A stretch of 64,000 nucleotides of DNA from Myxococcus qinghaiensis (GCF_024198215.1 NZ_JAKCFA010000005.1:310001-374000), one strand, 5' to 3'. Positions 52,166 to 62,050 are shown, counted from the stretch's first letter. Program-made: numbers and translations. The notes: generated from the sequence alone by a model not told the origin.

Positions 52166-54301
52166 GTGGTCTCTGGCGTGCAGAGCCGGCGCCGCGTGCC
52201 TCGGTTCCTCGTGTGGTGGCTCCATGGGTGGTTGGGTTGCTGGCTCCTCGGCGCGTGGCCGGTGTGGGCCGCGCCGTACGAGGTGGAGCCCGACGTCGAC
52301 GGTGAGCTGGAGCTGCTCGCGCTGCTGGAGGACGGGACGCTCTCCGCGGAGACATGGGCCGCGCTGGTGTCGCTGCGGCGCACGGGCGTGGAGCCCGAGC
52401 AGGCGACGCGGGCCGCGCTCTATGCACTGCCTGGGCTGACGTATGCGGAGGTCGATGCCCGGTTGGAGGCGCGCCGGAGTGTCAGGCCCGGAGTCCTCAC
52501 GAATGAGGAGCGGCGTCGACTCGCGCCCTTCCTGGTGAGCCGTGCTCCAGGGACGCTGTCGGGGGATGCGCGGCTGCTGACGGCCTTCGCTCTATCGGAT
52601 TCGGTGCTTCCTCCGGTGGCGTTGCAGGTCCGGGCCGGCGGGCTCGCGGGGCTTCGCGTCGGCGTGCTCGCGACGTGGGCCCGTCGGAGGTTGGGAGCGC
52701 TTCGACGAGACACTCGCACGCGAGCGCTCGTGGTGGATGCGCCCGGCTCTGCGCTGTTGTTGCCCAAGTTCCACGCGCAATGGACGGGCGCCCGGGCCTC
52801 CGTGCTCGTGGGCACCTATCGGCTCGGCTTCGGACAACGCCTGACGCTGGACACAACGGCGCTTCCTTCACCGGAGGGCTTCCTCCCGGACGATGGCGTG
52901 AGCCCTCCCGGCACCCTGGAGCGGGAGTGCCTGCTGGCGAGCGCCTCGTGTTCAGAGGCCGAGCGCGAGGCGGACGTCACCCCCGACTTCCGCTGGGACG
53001 AGGGGTTCCGTGGCGTGGCGGGCACCGTGCTCGGTGCGGTGAGCCCTGGCCTGGAGCTGTCACTCACGGGCTTCGGCTCCTACCAGAGCCGTTCACTCCA
53101 GCGGTCCGCTGTCCTGGACCGGGCGACGTGCGGGTCGTCACGAACGGGCGCGTCCGGCTGCGAGGCGCCAGAGGTGCTCGTGCCTCTGTCGCGCGCTCGG
53201 CTGGAGCCGCTCCGTGCGCGCACGTTGCCCGGTGTCTTCCGCGAGTGGGCCGGTGGTGGCAACGCGACGCTCACCCTGTCGCCGCGAGCGCGACTCGGTG
53301 TGACGGGTTGGGCCGCGAGGCCCGTGTGGCCGGTGGAGGGCGCCACGCTCGACTTCAAGCCTGGCGCTCGCTATCCGACGGGCGGCGGATTCGGCGCGGT
53401 GGGGCTCGACGCCGCCTGGGGGCTGGGCGCGGTGGACCTCTTCTTCGAGGGCTCGCGAAGCTTTGACTCGGCGCCCGGCGGTGGCGGGAGCTGGGCGGCC
53501 CTTCAGCGCACGGTGCTCTCCGGCACGGGACAGGAGTTGGAGCTGGCGCTGCGCTACTACGGACGCGGGTTCGCCAATCCCTACAGCGGTGCCACCTCGG
53601 GACCGGACCTGCTCGAAGGTCAGCGGGTTCGCAACGAGCTGGGCGCGCGGCTGCGCTACCTGTATCGGAACGTGGAGCGCTGGCGGTTTCGCGCGCAGGT
53701 GGATGGCTGGACGCTGCCCGCCGACAGCGCGGTGAAGGGCACGGCGGGACTGACGCAGCTCCGCGCCTCCGCTCGAGTGGACTGGCTGGCCTGGCCATGG
53801 CTGCGCCCCGCGCTGCAACTCGAAGCACGTGAGGCGGGGCTGGGACAGGCCCTCGCATGCTCCGACACGGAAGACAGCGCGGAGCTGGAGGAGGTGCCCG
53901 CGTGCTCCCGAGGGAGCCGCTGGGGCGTCACCGCGCGGGTCCGCTCGGAGCTCTCGGAGTCCGTCTCCGTGGCGGCGCAGTCCGGTTACGCGCGGGTCGT
54001 CGAGCCTGGGAGCCCGAGGGCCCGCGATGACGGACGGGCATCCGTGGAGCTGAAGCTGCGTCCCGTGGAGTCGTTGCGACTGGGTGCCCGACTCCAGTGG
54101 AAGGACGAAGACCTCGCCGAGCGCACCCGGCTTCGACAGGAGGTCCGCACCACGGTGGACCTGGGCTGGACGCTCCTGCCCGCGACGACGGTGCGGGGCC
54201 GGTATGTCTGGGTGGTGGACTTGAAGGACGCGCGTGCGGCGAAGACTCCGCCGGACGCGCCGCGACACCTGTTCCAACTGGAAGTCGAGACACGCTTTTG
54301 A
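52166..54301 (+). CDS. Outer-membrane beta-barrel protein with N-terminal helix-hairpin-helix-like region
   Basis: A 711-residue exported protein. An N-terminal signal peptide ends near AWPVWA (about residue 35). Residues about 45-115 (ELLALLEDGTLSAETWAALV, ALYALPGLTYAEVDARLEAR) have the helix-hairpin-helix-like layout seen in large HHH barrel proteins of Bacteroidetes. The remaining 590 residues alternate hydrophobic and polar residues in short strands and end in Phe, as outer-membrane barrels do (LEVETRF). HHH motifs bind DNA in ComEA-like proteins. GTG 52166 is preceded closely by AGGGA. The lamin-tail lipoprotein gene starts 35 bp after its stop. Confidence 0.7.
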   Translation: MVSGVQSRRRVPRFLVWWLHGWLGCWLLGAWPVWAAPYEVEPDVDGELELLALLEDGTLSAETWAALVSLRRTGVEPEQATRAALYALPGLTYAEVDARLEARRSVRPGVLTNEERRRLAPFLVSRAPGTLSGDARLLTAFALSDSVLPPVALQVRAGGLAGLRVGVLATWARRRLGALRRDTRTRALVVDAPGSALLLPKFHAQWTGARASVLVGTYRLGFGQRLTLDTTALPSPEGFLPDDGVSPPGTLERECLLASASCSEAEREADVTPDFRWDEGFRGVAGTVLGAVSPGLELSLTGFGSYQSRSLQRSAVLDRATCGSSRTGASGCEAPEVLVPLSRARLEPLRARTLPGVFREWAGGGNATLTLSPRARLGVTGWAARPVWPVEGATLDFKPGARYPTGGGFGAVGLDAAWGLGAVDLFFEGSRSFDSAPGGGGSWAALQRTVLSGTGQELELALRYYGRGFANPYSGATSGPDLLEGQRVRNELGARLRYLYRNVERWRFRAQVDGWTLPADSAVKGTAGLTQLRASARVDWLAWPWLRPALQLEAREAGLGQALACSDTEDSAELEEVPACSRGSRWGVTARVRSELSESVSVAAQSGYARVVEPGSPRARDDGRASVELKLRPVESLRLGARLQWKDEDLAERTRLRQEVRTTVDLGWTLLPATTVRGRYVWVVDLKDARAAKTPPDAPRHLFQLEVETRF

Positions 54302-54336
54302 CGTGGAGCGCGGTGAATCGAGAGGGAGGCATCGAC

Positions 54337-56268
54337 GTGAGGGGTTGGGGATGGAGGCTGGGGTGGATGTGTTGGTTGGGGATGGTCGCTTGTGGAGTGC
54401 CGCTGGAGGATGGGGCGGAGGACGCGTGCGCAAACGCGTTGCCGGGGGACCTGGTCATCACCGAGTACCTGAATGACCCCGAGGGGACCGACACCGGGCG
54501 GGAGTACGTGGAGCTTCACAATCCCCTCAAGGTGCCGGTGAGCCTGGAGTCGATGACGCTCTACGCGTCGCGCTCGGACGGCTCGCAGGAGAAGGGGTTC
54601 TTCTTCGCGGAGCCGCTGTCGATGTCGCCCGGGGACTACCTGGTGCTGGGGGATGTTCGCGAAGGGCCCGTGCCCGCGCATGTGGACCTGTCCTATGGCG
54701 AGGCGCTGGGCGCGCTGGGCAACACGTCGGGACGGCTGGGCGTGCGGTGTGGCGAGCGGGTGATTGACGAAGTGCCCCTCACCGCGCCCGTGAAGAGCGG
54801 CGCCGCCCGTGGCTATGACGGGCGGCTCGTCCCGGACTCCGCCGGCAACGATGACCCGGCGCGGTGGTGTGACGGCACGGCCTCCGGGGAGGCGGGGGCG
54901 CCGCTGGGAAGCCCAGGCGCGGCGAATGCGCCCTGCGCGCCGACGGAAGGCGCGTCCGAGCAGAACGGGAAAGGGGAGACCTGTGTCCCCGTGGGCTCGC
55001 AGGTTCCTCGGGACGTGAAGCGGCCTCGCGCAGGTGAGCTGGTCATCACGGAGTTGATGGTGAATCCGCTCGGGGACGACACGGTGGGCGAGTGGGTGGA
55101 GGTCCTGGCCACCGTCCCCGTGGACCTCAATGGACTGACGCTGGGCACCGACACCACGGGCACGAAGGTGCAGGGGGCGAACTGTCTGTCGCTCCCGGCG
55201 GGAGGGTACGCGGTGCTCGCCCGGCGCTCGGAGGCCGTGCTCAACGGTGGGCTGCCCATGCCCGTGGCCACGTTCAATGTGGACCTGCGCAACACGGGCG
55301 GTGTCGTGCAGGTGCGGTCCGGTGACGTGCTCGTGGACGCTGTCGCCTATGGCCCTGCGGAGGACGGCGTGGCGACCCAGGTGTCCGTGGGGAAGACGAA
55401 CGCGTCTGGCAATGACTCGGCGGAGGCGTGGTGCCGGGCCTCGGAGGCCTATGGCTCGCGCGGCAACCTGGGGACGCCGGGGCGTGCGAACCGTGACTGC
55501 GCGGCTGGCGGCGGTGGCGGTCCGGAGGGTGGCGCTCCCGACGGAGGACGTGACGCGGGTGGAGGCGCTCCGGATGCCGGGCGTGAGGGTGGCACCGACG
55601 CTGGCTCTCCGGATGGAGGAGCCCGTGACGGCGGACAGGATGCTGGGGGACTGGATGGTGGTCTTCGAGACGCGGGTGTTCCGGACGGTGGCGCCCGCGA
55701 CGCGGGGAACCCGGTGCCCACATGCATCGACCGGGTGACAGGCATCCCGCGTCCAATCCGGTTACCGGAGGTGGGCTCGCTCGTGCTCACCGAGTTCATG
55801 GCGGACCCGAGCGCCGTGGCGGACAGCGTGGGGGAGTGGGTGGAGGTCCTCGCGGCGCGCGAGGTGGACCTCAACGGCGTCACGCTGATGAACGAGGGCG
55901 GAGCGAACACGGTGCTCGACGCGACGCTGTGTCTGTCCTTGAAGGCCGGGGCCCGAGGGGTGCTCGCGCGCAGCACGGAGACGGCGCTCAACGGCGGGCT
56001 CCCCTCGGTGCTCGCCACGTTCTCCTTCAACCTGTCCAACGTCGCGGGCAATCACTCGCTCCGCCTCGCGCTGGGCAGCCGGATGTTGGACACCATCACC
56101 TGGACGAGCGCCGCGACGTCGGGCGTGTCCTGGCAGGTGAGTCCCACGAGCAGCGACCCTCAGCGCAACGACGCGCCAGGCAGCTTCTGCCTCGCGCCCG
56201 TTTCAGCGCGTTATGGCCTGGGAGACAGGGGCACGCCGGGACTGGAGAACCGCGCATGCGCGCCCTGA
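54337..56268 (+). CDS. Lipoprotein with three lamin-tail domains
   Basis: A 643-residue predicted lipoprotein (lipobox GMVAC, Cys19). Three lamin-tail domains are recognised by their opening strands: DLVITEYLNDPEG (near 38), ELVITELMVNPLGDDTVGEW (near 233) and SLVLTEFMADPSAVADSVGE (near 481). Domains two and three also share NGGLPxxxATF and the LRLALG/VQVRSG ends. A DGG/DAG-rich linker covers about 385-465. Lamin-tail domains are Ig-like and in bacteria occur with surface nucleases and other hydrolases. The start is GTG 54337, after GGAGG with 8-bp spacing. The 3' end overlaps the thermonuclease start by 13 bp. Confidence 0.8.
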   Translation: MRGWGWRLGWMCWLGMVACGVPLEDGAEDACANALPGDLVITEYLNDPEGTDTGREYVELHNPLKVPVSLESMTLYASRSDGSQEKGFFFAEPLSMSPGDYLVLGDVREGPVPAHVDLSYGEALGALGNTSGRLGVRCGERVIDEVPLTAPVKSGAARGYDGRLVPDSAGNDDPARWCDGTASGEAGAPLGSPGAANAPCAPTEGASEQNGKGETCVPVGSQVPRDVKRPRAGELVITELMVNPLGDDTVGEWVEVLATVPVDLNGLTLGTDTTGTKVQGANCLSLPAGGYAVLARRSEAVLNGGLPMPVATFNVDLRNTGGVVQVRSGDVLVDAVAYGPAEDGVATQVSVGKTNASGNDSAEAWCRASEAYGSRGNLGTPGRANRDCAAGGGGGPEGGAPDGGRDAGGGAPDAGREGGTDAGSPDGGARDGGQDAGGLDGGLRDAGVPDGGARDAGNPVPTCIDRVTGIPRPIRLPEVGSLVLTEFMADPSAVADSVGEWVEVLAAREVDLNGVTLMNEGGANTVLDATLCLSLKAGARGVLARSTETALNGGLPSVLATFSFNLSNVAGNHSLRLALGSRMLDTITWTSAATSGVSWQVSPTSSDPQRNDAPGSFCLAPVSARYGLGDRGTPGLENRACAP

Positions 56269-56741
56269 GGCTCGCGTTCGTCCTGATGGGGCTGCTCGGG
56301 GCCTCCTGTGGCCATGACGCCGGGCCGGGGTGTGGACCGCACACGGGCCGCGTGGTGGAGGTCATCGACGGCGACACCGTGATGCTCGAAGGCGGGGAGC
56401 GCATCCGCTACGTGCTCGCGGACACTCCGGAGAGCACGGCGGGACGTCACGACTGCTTCGGGCGGGAGGCCCTGGCCTTCAACCGGAGTCTCGTGGAGGG
56501 CAGGCAGGTGACGCTCGTGGACGCGGAGGCGTGCGAGGACCGCTTCGGTCGACGGCTCGCCTACGTCACCGTCGATGGCCATGACGTGAGCGCGCTGCTG
56601 GTGGAGCGGGGCTTTGCCTGCGTGCTCCATGTTCCACCCGCCGGGAGCTCGCGGCGCGCGGAGCTCGAGGCGCTGGAGTTCCAGGCGCGACGGGCGCGGC
56701 GAGGCCTGTGGGGCGCCTGCTCTCCGGTGCCCTGTTCATGA
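56256..56741 (+). CDS. Thermonuclease (SNase) lipoprotein
   Basis: A 161-residue predicted lipoprotein (lipobox GASC, Cys18) with a complete staphylococcal-nuclease-like fold. All catalytic positions are present: Asp38 and Asp40 (VIDGDTV), Arg51, Asp56-Thr57 and Glu59 (RYVLADTPES), and Arg99/Arg100 (RFGRRLAYV). It should cut DNA and RNA at the cell surface with calcium. It starts inside the end of the lamin-tail gene (13-bp overlap, GGAG 10 bp upstream), so co-translation is likely. Length is normal for a bare SNase domain. Confidence 0.88.
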   Translation: MRALRLAFVLMGLLGASCGHDAGPGCGPHTGRVVEVIDGDTVMLEGGERIRYVLADTPESTAGRHDCFGREALAFNRSLVEGRQVTLVDAEACEDRFGRRLAYVTVDGHDVSALLVERGFACVLHVPPAGSSRRAELEALEFQARRARRGLWGACSPVPCS

Positions 56742-57019
56742 TGAGGCACTCCGAGCACGCTTCCCGGGCGAGGCGCCGCCCAGGCGGCCCTGGAAGGTGG
56801 GGAGCCCGGACGCCCCGGGCGTCCTATTCCATTCCTGACGGCCATGCCTACGCGCCAATCATCCAGACCGGTCCGCTCCCAACAGCGGCCGGCGAAGGGC
56901 GGGCCAGCGGAAGCGCGCACCCGAGCGGGCGTGCGCTGTCCGACTGGGACCTGTCCGGCATGGCCGCGCGCTCCCGAGGACGAGGACGTCCACCGTGCCC
57001 GGGTGGGGAGGGCGCTCGC

Positions 57020-59281
57020 ATGAATCCCTGTCCCGCGCCCATCGGTCCCCTGACGGAACTGCTGACCTCCCGCCGGGAGGAGATCGCCCGGCGTTGGGAG
57101 GAGCGGACGGGGACGCGGCACGGACAGGGGCTGCTGCGGCTCCAGACGCAGGCGACGGGCTCGCTGGAGTGGGTGGACTCCGTGGTGGGTCTGCTGCGGC
57201 TGTTCGGTGTCTCGGCCGAGGAGGAGGTCCAGTTCCCTCCACAGGGGCTTGGTACCGAGCACAACCGGGCGGGGGCGGACATCGCCGCGGTGGTCCGTGA
57301 GTACGGCCTGCTCCGGGATGTGCTCGTCGAGGTGTTGGAGGAGGAGGGGTGGGCGCCGGACTTCGAGGGGTTGCGCGCGCTCAACCGCGCCATCGACGCG
57401 AGCATCGCGGACGCGGTGGCCCGGCACACGGAGGCGCATGCGCGGACCCTTCGTGCCACGGAGGCGAAGCTGCACGACATCCTGGAGCACGCGCCGGCCG
57501 TCATCTACGCGAAGGACAAAGCGGGCCGGTATCTCTTCGTCAACCGCGCCTTCGAGCGCACCGCGGACATGAGTCGCGCCGACGTGGTGGGCCACACGGA
57601 CCGCGAGCTGTTCCCTCCGGCGGTGGCGGACGAGTTCACCGCCGCTGACCGCCGGGTCCTCGAGACGGGACAGCCCCTGGAGTACGACGAGTACGTGCAG
57701 TGGACGGATGGCTTGCACATCTACCAGGCGCTCAAGTTCCCGCTGCCCGACGCTGGAGGGCGCGTGGATGCCGTGTGCGGCATCTCCACGGATGTCACGG
57801 AGACGCGGCGCGCCCAGCGCGAACGGGACCAGGCCCGCGAGCGCCTGCGCCGGGTCATCACCGAGCTGCCCGTGGTGCTGTGGGCCACGGACCCGGAGGG
57901 CAACATCACCCTCTTCGAGGGCGAGGGCCTGCGCGCCATGGGCGTGCGCACGAGTGAGGTGGTGGGCCGCAACACCTCCGACGTGTACGAGGGCCGACCG
58001 CAGCTGCTGGACGCCGCGCGCCGCGCGCAGGAGGGAGAGACCTTCTCCCTGGAGCTGGAGATGGGGGGCTCCTGGTTCATGGCCTACGTCTCCCCGGAGC
58101 TGGGCCCGGACGGGCGCGTGGTGGGCGTGTCGGGCGTGTCCCTGGACATCACCGAGCGCCGCAGTGCCGAGGAGGTGCTCCGCCAGTCGGAGACGCGCTA
58201 CCGGCTGGCCACGCTGGCCACGCGGGACGTCATCTACGACTGGGACCTGGCCACCGGCGACATCCAGTGGAGCGAGCTGGCCGCGCGGCAGTTCCTCCTG
58301 AGCCCGGAGGGGCTGGAGATGGGCATCGACTGGTGGACCCGGTCCATCCATCCAGAGGACCGGGGGCGCGTTGCCGGGAAGATGCAACAGGTCATCGACG
58401 AGGGCCTGGACCACTGGCGTGACGAGTACCGGTTCCGACGGGGGGACGGCTCGTGGGCCATCATCGAGGACCGGGGGCAGGTGGTCCGTGACGACGAGGG
58501 CCGGGCCCTGCGCATGGTGGGCGCCATGCATGACGTCACCGAGCGGCGGGTCGCCGAGGAGGAGGCCCGGCGCCGCGCGGAGTTCGAGCAGCTGCTCATC
58601 GGCATCGTCGGGCATGATTTGCGCAACCCCCTCTCCGCCATCACCATGGCGTCCGCCACGCTGCTGCGGCGGGACAACCTGGATGAGCGGCAGCGCAAGG
58701 TCATCGACCGCATCCTCTCCAGCGCCGAGCGCGCCACGCGCATGCTGCGCGACGTGCTGGACTTCACCCAGGCGCGGCTGGGCGGTGGCATCCCCATGCA
58801 GCCCCGGACGCTGGACCTGCACGAGCTGACGCGGCAGGTGCTGGACGAGGTGCGGCTGGCCCACCCCGAGCGCATCCTGGAGCTGGCGTCCAGCGGGGAC
58901 GGCGCGGGCCTGTGGGACCCGGACCGGCTGGCCCAGATCATCACCAACCTGGTGAACAACGCCCTGAGCTACAGCCCCATCGACTGCCCGGTGCTGGTGC
59001 GCACGCATGGCGCGCGCGGCGCGGTGATGCTCTGCGTCCACAACGCGGGGGCGCCCATCCCCTCGGAGCTGCTCCCTCGTCTGTTCGAGCCCATGAAGCG
59101 CGCCGAGCGCCCGGAGGCGAAGGACGGACGGGGCGGCCTGGGCCTGGGCCTCTTCATCGTCAAGCACATCGTGGACGCACACGGCGGCCGACTGCGCGTG
59201 CGCTCGTCGGAGCAGGGCGGCACCCTCTTCATGGTGCGGCTGCCCCGCGTGCTCTCCTCCCCACCCCCCATGAAATCGTGA
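57020..59281 (+). CDS. Soluble PAS-domain sensor histidine kinase
   Basis: A 753-residue kinase without transmembrane segments. Residues about 5-145 are a helical N-terminal sensor domain (ELLTSRREEIARRWEERTG), similar to RsbR/bacterial-globin-like sensors. Three PAS domains follow at about 150-265, 275-390 and 395-510. The dimerisation/phosphoacceptor domain is at about 520-590 with His532 (IVGHDLRNPLSAI), then the HATPase_c domain (NLVNNALSYSP, GRGGLGLGLFIVKHIVDAHGG). No response regulator is adjacent. ATG 57020 has GGGGAGG 8 bp upstream; the longer frame before it is non-coding. Confidence 0.87.
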   Translation: MNPCPAPIGPLTELLTSRREEIARRWEERTGTRHGQGLLRLQTQATGSLEWVDSVVGLLRLFGVSAEEEVQFPPQGLGTEHNRAGADIAAVVREYGLLRDVLVEVLEEEGWAPDFEGLRALNRAIDASIADAVARHTEAHARTLRATEAKLHDILEHAPAVIYAKDKAGRYLFVNRAFERTADMSRADVVGHTDRELFPPAVADEFTAADRRVLETGQPLEYDEYVQWTDGLHIYQALKFPLPDAGGRVDAVCGISTDVTETRRAQRERDQARERLRRVITELPVVLWATDPEGNITLFEGEGLRAMGVRTSEVVGRNTSDVYEGRPQLLDAARRAQEGETFSLELEMGGSWFMAYVSPELGPDGRVVGVSGVSLDITERRSAEEVLRQSETRYRLATLATRDVIYDWDLATGDIQWSELAARQFLLSPEGLEMGIDWWTRSIHPEDRGRVAGKMQQVIDEGLDHWRDEYRFRRGDGSWAIIEDRGQVVRDDEGRALRMVGAMHDVTERRVAEEEARRRAEFEQLLIGIVGHDLRNPLSAITMASATLLRRDNLDERQRKVIDRILSSAERATRMLRDVLDFTQARLGGGIPMQPRTLDLHELTRQVLDEVRLAHPERILELASSGDGAGLWDPDRLAQIITNLVNNALSYSPIDCPVLVRTHGARGAVMLCVHNAGAPIPSELLPRLFEPMKRAERPEAKDGRGGLGLGLFIVKHIVDAHGGRLRVRSSEQGGTLFMVRLPRVLSSPPPMKS

Positions 59282-59413
59282 CCTCGAGGGCCCGCCCCCC
59301 GAAGCGGCTCGCGCAGATGTCCTGGAGCGACCTGGCAGGCAGCGGCCACTTGCTCCCGGGGGCACACCCGGCTAGCACGGGGGGCTTAAGGCTCAAATCC
59401 CTCGGAGGGGTGA

Positions 59414-60259
59414 ATGAAGAAGGTCCTCATCGGGCTCGGTATTGGTTGTGGCGTCATCATCCTCGGCGTCATCGCCACGGTGGTCGTCGGCGGCATGTTG
59501 TTCGCGAAGAAGGCGGGCGACAGCCTGGAGGCCGTCAAGCAGATGCAGGTGCATCAGGAGGAGATGACGAAGCTGAACAAGAGCCACCCCTTCGAAGCTC
59601 CCGCCGAGGGTGAAGTGCTGCCGCTGAAGGAAGAGCGCCTGCTGACCTACCTCTCCGTGCGCGAGTCGGCGCTGCCGGTCTTCAAGGCCTATGAGGAGAA
59701 GTCGACGGCGTTCCAGGAGAAGTACGACACGAAGAACGGGGACGCGCTGCCGTCCTTCGGCTCGGCGATGGAGGCCGCCAACCTCATGATGTCGATGATG
59801 GCGGACGTGCGCACCGCGTACATCGCCAGCCTGAAGCAGCACGGCATGTCGCCCAATGAGTTCCAGACCATCACCGGCACCGTCTACGCGTCGATGGTGG
59901 CGCAGGGCACGGAGGCGATGCAGCAGATGAGCGGCAAGGCCCTGGAGGCCATGGAGAAGCAGCTCAAGGCGGTGGAGGCGAAGCTGGGGAACGACAAGCT
60001 GTCCGCCGAGGAGCGCGCGGACCTCGAGGCGACCCAGGCGGAACTCCAGGAGCAGATTGGCGCCCTGTCCGAAGCCGGGGGCAGCGCGGGAGACCAGCCC
60101 CCGTCCGAGGCGTCGAAGCAGGCCACCGCCGCCAACCTGGCGCTGCTCAAGAAGCACGAGGACCGCGTCAAGGTGATGGCCAACCCGGCCTTCGACGGCT
60201 TCGTGCTCGGCGGCGCCACCGACGAGCTGAGCGGCGCGGGCGGGGAAACCGCGGACTAG
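59414..60259 (+). CDS. Membrane-anchored hypothetical protein, 281 residues
   Basis: The N-terminus is one transmembrane helix (about 5-29, LIGLGIGCGVIILGVIATVV). The rest is outside and largely helical with a possible coiled coil at about 170-220 (LEAMEKQLKAVEAKLGNDKL, ADLEATQAELQEQIG). A Gly/Pro-rich tail ends GAGGETAD. No enzymatic motif is visible. GGAGGGG lies about 5 bp before the ATG, so translation should be strong. Its stop overlaps the stop of the TerC gene on the other strand by 4 bp. Confidence 0.72.
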   Translation: MKKVLIGLGIGCGVIILGVIATVVVGGMLFAKKAGDSLEAVKQMQVHQEEMTKLNKSHPFEAPAEGEVLPLKEERLLTYLSVRESALPVFKAYEEKSTAFQEKYDTKNGDALPSFGSAMEAANLMMSMMADVRTAYIASLKQHGMSPNEFQTITGTVYASMVAQGTEAMQQMSGKALEAMEKQLKAVEAKLGNDKLSAEERADLEATQAELQEQIGALSEAGGSAGDQPPSEASKQATAANLALLKKHEDRVKVMANPAFDGFVLGGATDELSGAGGETAD

Positions 60260-61236
60260 CGTCGCGCGGGGGCTTCCGGCTCCGGCCCCTTCCCATCGGA
60301 AGCGGCCGGACCGGGGGGGGCCCGGGCGTCCCGACGCCGGGCCCGGAGGCTCGCGACGACGGAGACGCCCACCAGGGTGGCGATGATGGCCACCGACGGC
60401 AGGGGCGGGACGTGGAGCCAGGGCTCCACCACCATCTTCAGGCCCGCGAAGCCGAGCACCCCCGCCAGGCCGTAGTGCAGGTAGCGCAGCTGGCCCAGCG
60501 TGCCGGCCAGCACCAGGTACAGCGCCCGCAGCCCCAGAATCGCGAAGGCGTTGGAGCTGTAGAGGATGAAGGTGTCCTTCGTCACCGAGAAGGCGGCCGG
60601 CACCGAGTCCACCGCGAAGAGGATGTCCGTCAGCTCCAGGCCCATGAGCGCCAGGAGCAGCGGCGTGGCCACGCGGTGGCCGTCCGCGCGCCGGACGATG
60701 AACTTCTTGTCATGCACCTCCTGCGTCACCGGCAGGTGCTTGGACAGCCAGCGCACCGCCCCGTTGTCCTTCTGCTTCGCCGGGTCCTCGCGCGCCACGC
60801 GCAGCGCGGTGATGAGGAGGATGGCGCCGAAGACGTAGGACACCCAGCCCCAGCGCTCCAGCGCGGCGGCCCCCACGAAGATGAAGAGCGCGCGGAAGAC
60901 GAGCGCTCCGAAGATGCCGAAGAAGAGCACCTGGTGCTGCGCCCGCAGGGGCACCGACAGGCTCTGGAAGATGACGAGGAAGACGAAGGCGTTGTCCAGG
61001 CTGAGGCTCTTCTCAATCAGCCACGCCGCCACGTACTCCTGGGCCGCGTGCCCCCCGAGCACCGCCCACACCAGCCCGCCGAAGCCCAGGCCCGCGGCAA
61101 TCCACACGCCGCTCCAAATCCAGGCGGCCCGGCGTGACTCGCCGTGGTGCCCCCGGTGCGACAGCAGGTCCACCGTGAGCAGCGTCAGCACCGCCACCCA
61201 GAAGACCCCCCAGAGCCATGTGGGAATCGCATGCAT
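60256..61236 (-). CDS. TerC family integral membrane protein
   Basis: A 326-residue inner-membrane protein with seven or more transmembrane helices. The TerC signature is present: EKSLSLDNAFVFLVIFQSL, LTDILFAVDSVPAAF, and FILYSSNAFAILGLRALYL. Members of this family include Mn(II) exporters such as Alx and tellurium-resistance TerC; here the Asp residues of SLDNAFV and FAVDSVP are kept, so metal export is plausible. I looked for a yybP-ykoY manganese riboswitch in the 200 bp upstream and did not find one. The C-terminal tail is Arg/Ala/Pro-rich. It is convergent with the preceding gene and divergent from the phosphatase gene. Confidence 0.85.
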   Translation of the reverse strand: MHAIPTWLWGVFWVAVLTLLTVDLLSHRGHHGESRRAAWIWSGVWIAAGLGFGGLVWAVLGGHAAQEYVAAWLIEKSLSLDNAFVFLVIFQSLSVPLRAQHQVLFFGIFGALVFRALFIFVGAAALERWGWVSYVFGAILLITALRVAREDPAKQKDNGAVRWLSKHLPVTQEVHDKKFIVRRADGHRVATPLLLALMGLELTDILFAVDSVPAAFSVTKDTFILYSSNAFAILGLRALYLVLAGTLGQLRYLHYGLAGVLGFAGLKMVVEPWLHVPPLPSVAIIATLVGVSVVASLRARRRDARAPPGPAASDGKGPEPEAPARR

Positions 61237-61505
61237 GTTCGTCGGCTGAACTTAGGCATCCTCCTCGCGGGCGGGACATTTTTCCCGCACGCGTCGCGTC
61301 ACCAATGGGGTGGGCCAGACACCCCCGGGCAGGGGGATGTGGGCTGACCAACCCATACGGGCAGGCAGGGGGCTTTTCGCTCTCTTTGCGAGCATCCCTT
61401 CACGGGATGTGTCAGCGTCCGCGCGGGGCGGCCCGTGAGGGGAAGCCCATGACTGTCGCGTGGGGAGGGGCGCGACGAGCCGAAGGAACTGGAGGAGTGG
61501 TACCG

Positions 61506-61913
61506 ATGAACAAGGTCATCTTCGCCTGCGTGCGCAACGCTGGCCGCTCGCAAATGGCGGCGGCGTTCTTCAACGTGCTGGCGGACCCGGAGAAGGCGCG
61601 CGCCATCTCCGCGGGGACGCAGCCCGGCGAGAGCGTGCATCCGGAGGTCCTGGAGGCGATGCGTGACGCGGGCCTGGACTTGAAGGACGCCCGGCCCCAG
61701 CAGCTCACGGAGGAGCTGGCGCGGGACGCCCACTGGCTCATCACCCTGGGCTGTGGCGAGGCGTGTCCTCACGTCGCGGGGCTCCAGCGTGAGGACTGGC
61801 CGCTGGACGACCCGAAGGGCAAGTCGGAGGTGCTGGTGCACCGCATCCGCGACGAGGTGGCCGCGCGCGTGGCGGGCCTGCTGGAGCGCGAGGGCTGGAT
61901 GCGCGCCGGCTGA
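61506..61913 (+). CDS. Low-molecular-weight phosphatase / arsenate reductase
   Basis: A 135-residue cytoplasmic protein of the low-molecular-weight phosphotyrosine phosphatase fold. The CX5R loop is CVRNAGRS (Cys8, Arg14). DWPLDDPKG has the catalytic Asp of this fold. LGCGEACP supplies further Cys residues at the position used by the thioredoxin-linked arsenate reductase ArsC, so arsenate reduction is the more likely role. GGAGGAG lies 9 bp before ATG 61506. No ars regulator or transporter gene is adjacent. Confidence 0.8.
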   Translation: MNKVIFACVRNAGRSQMAAAFFNVLADPEKARAISAGTQPGESVHPEVLEAMRDAGLDLKDARPQQLTEELARDAHWLITLGCGEACPHVAGLQREDWPLDDPKGKSEVLVHRIRDEVAARVAGLLEREGWMRAG

Positions 61914-62050
61914 GTCGCCGGCCGGTCAGCCGGGCAAGGGAGCCGGCTGGGGTGGAGAGCCGACCGCTCGCCCGCTCCGGCCCCATGGCGCCTGGTCCCC
62001 GGCGCATCCTGCGGACGTTTCGAGCCGACGTCCGTCCGAGGTGCGCCGTC

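Noticed and set aside
61237-61440. yybP-ykoY manganese riboswitch before terC
   Set aside because: None of the conserved loop sequences of that riboswitch was found on the minus strand; only a 6-bp hairpin (GCGGGA/TCCCGC) is present.
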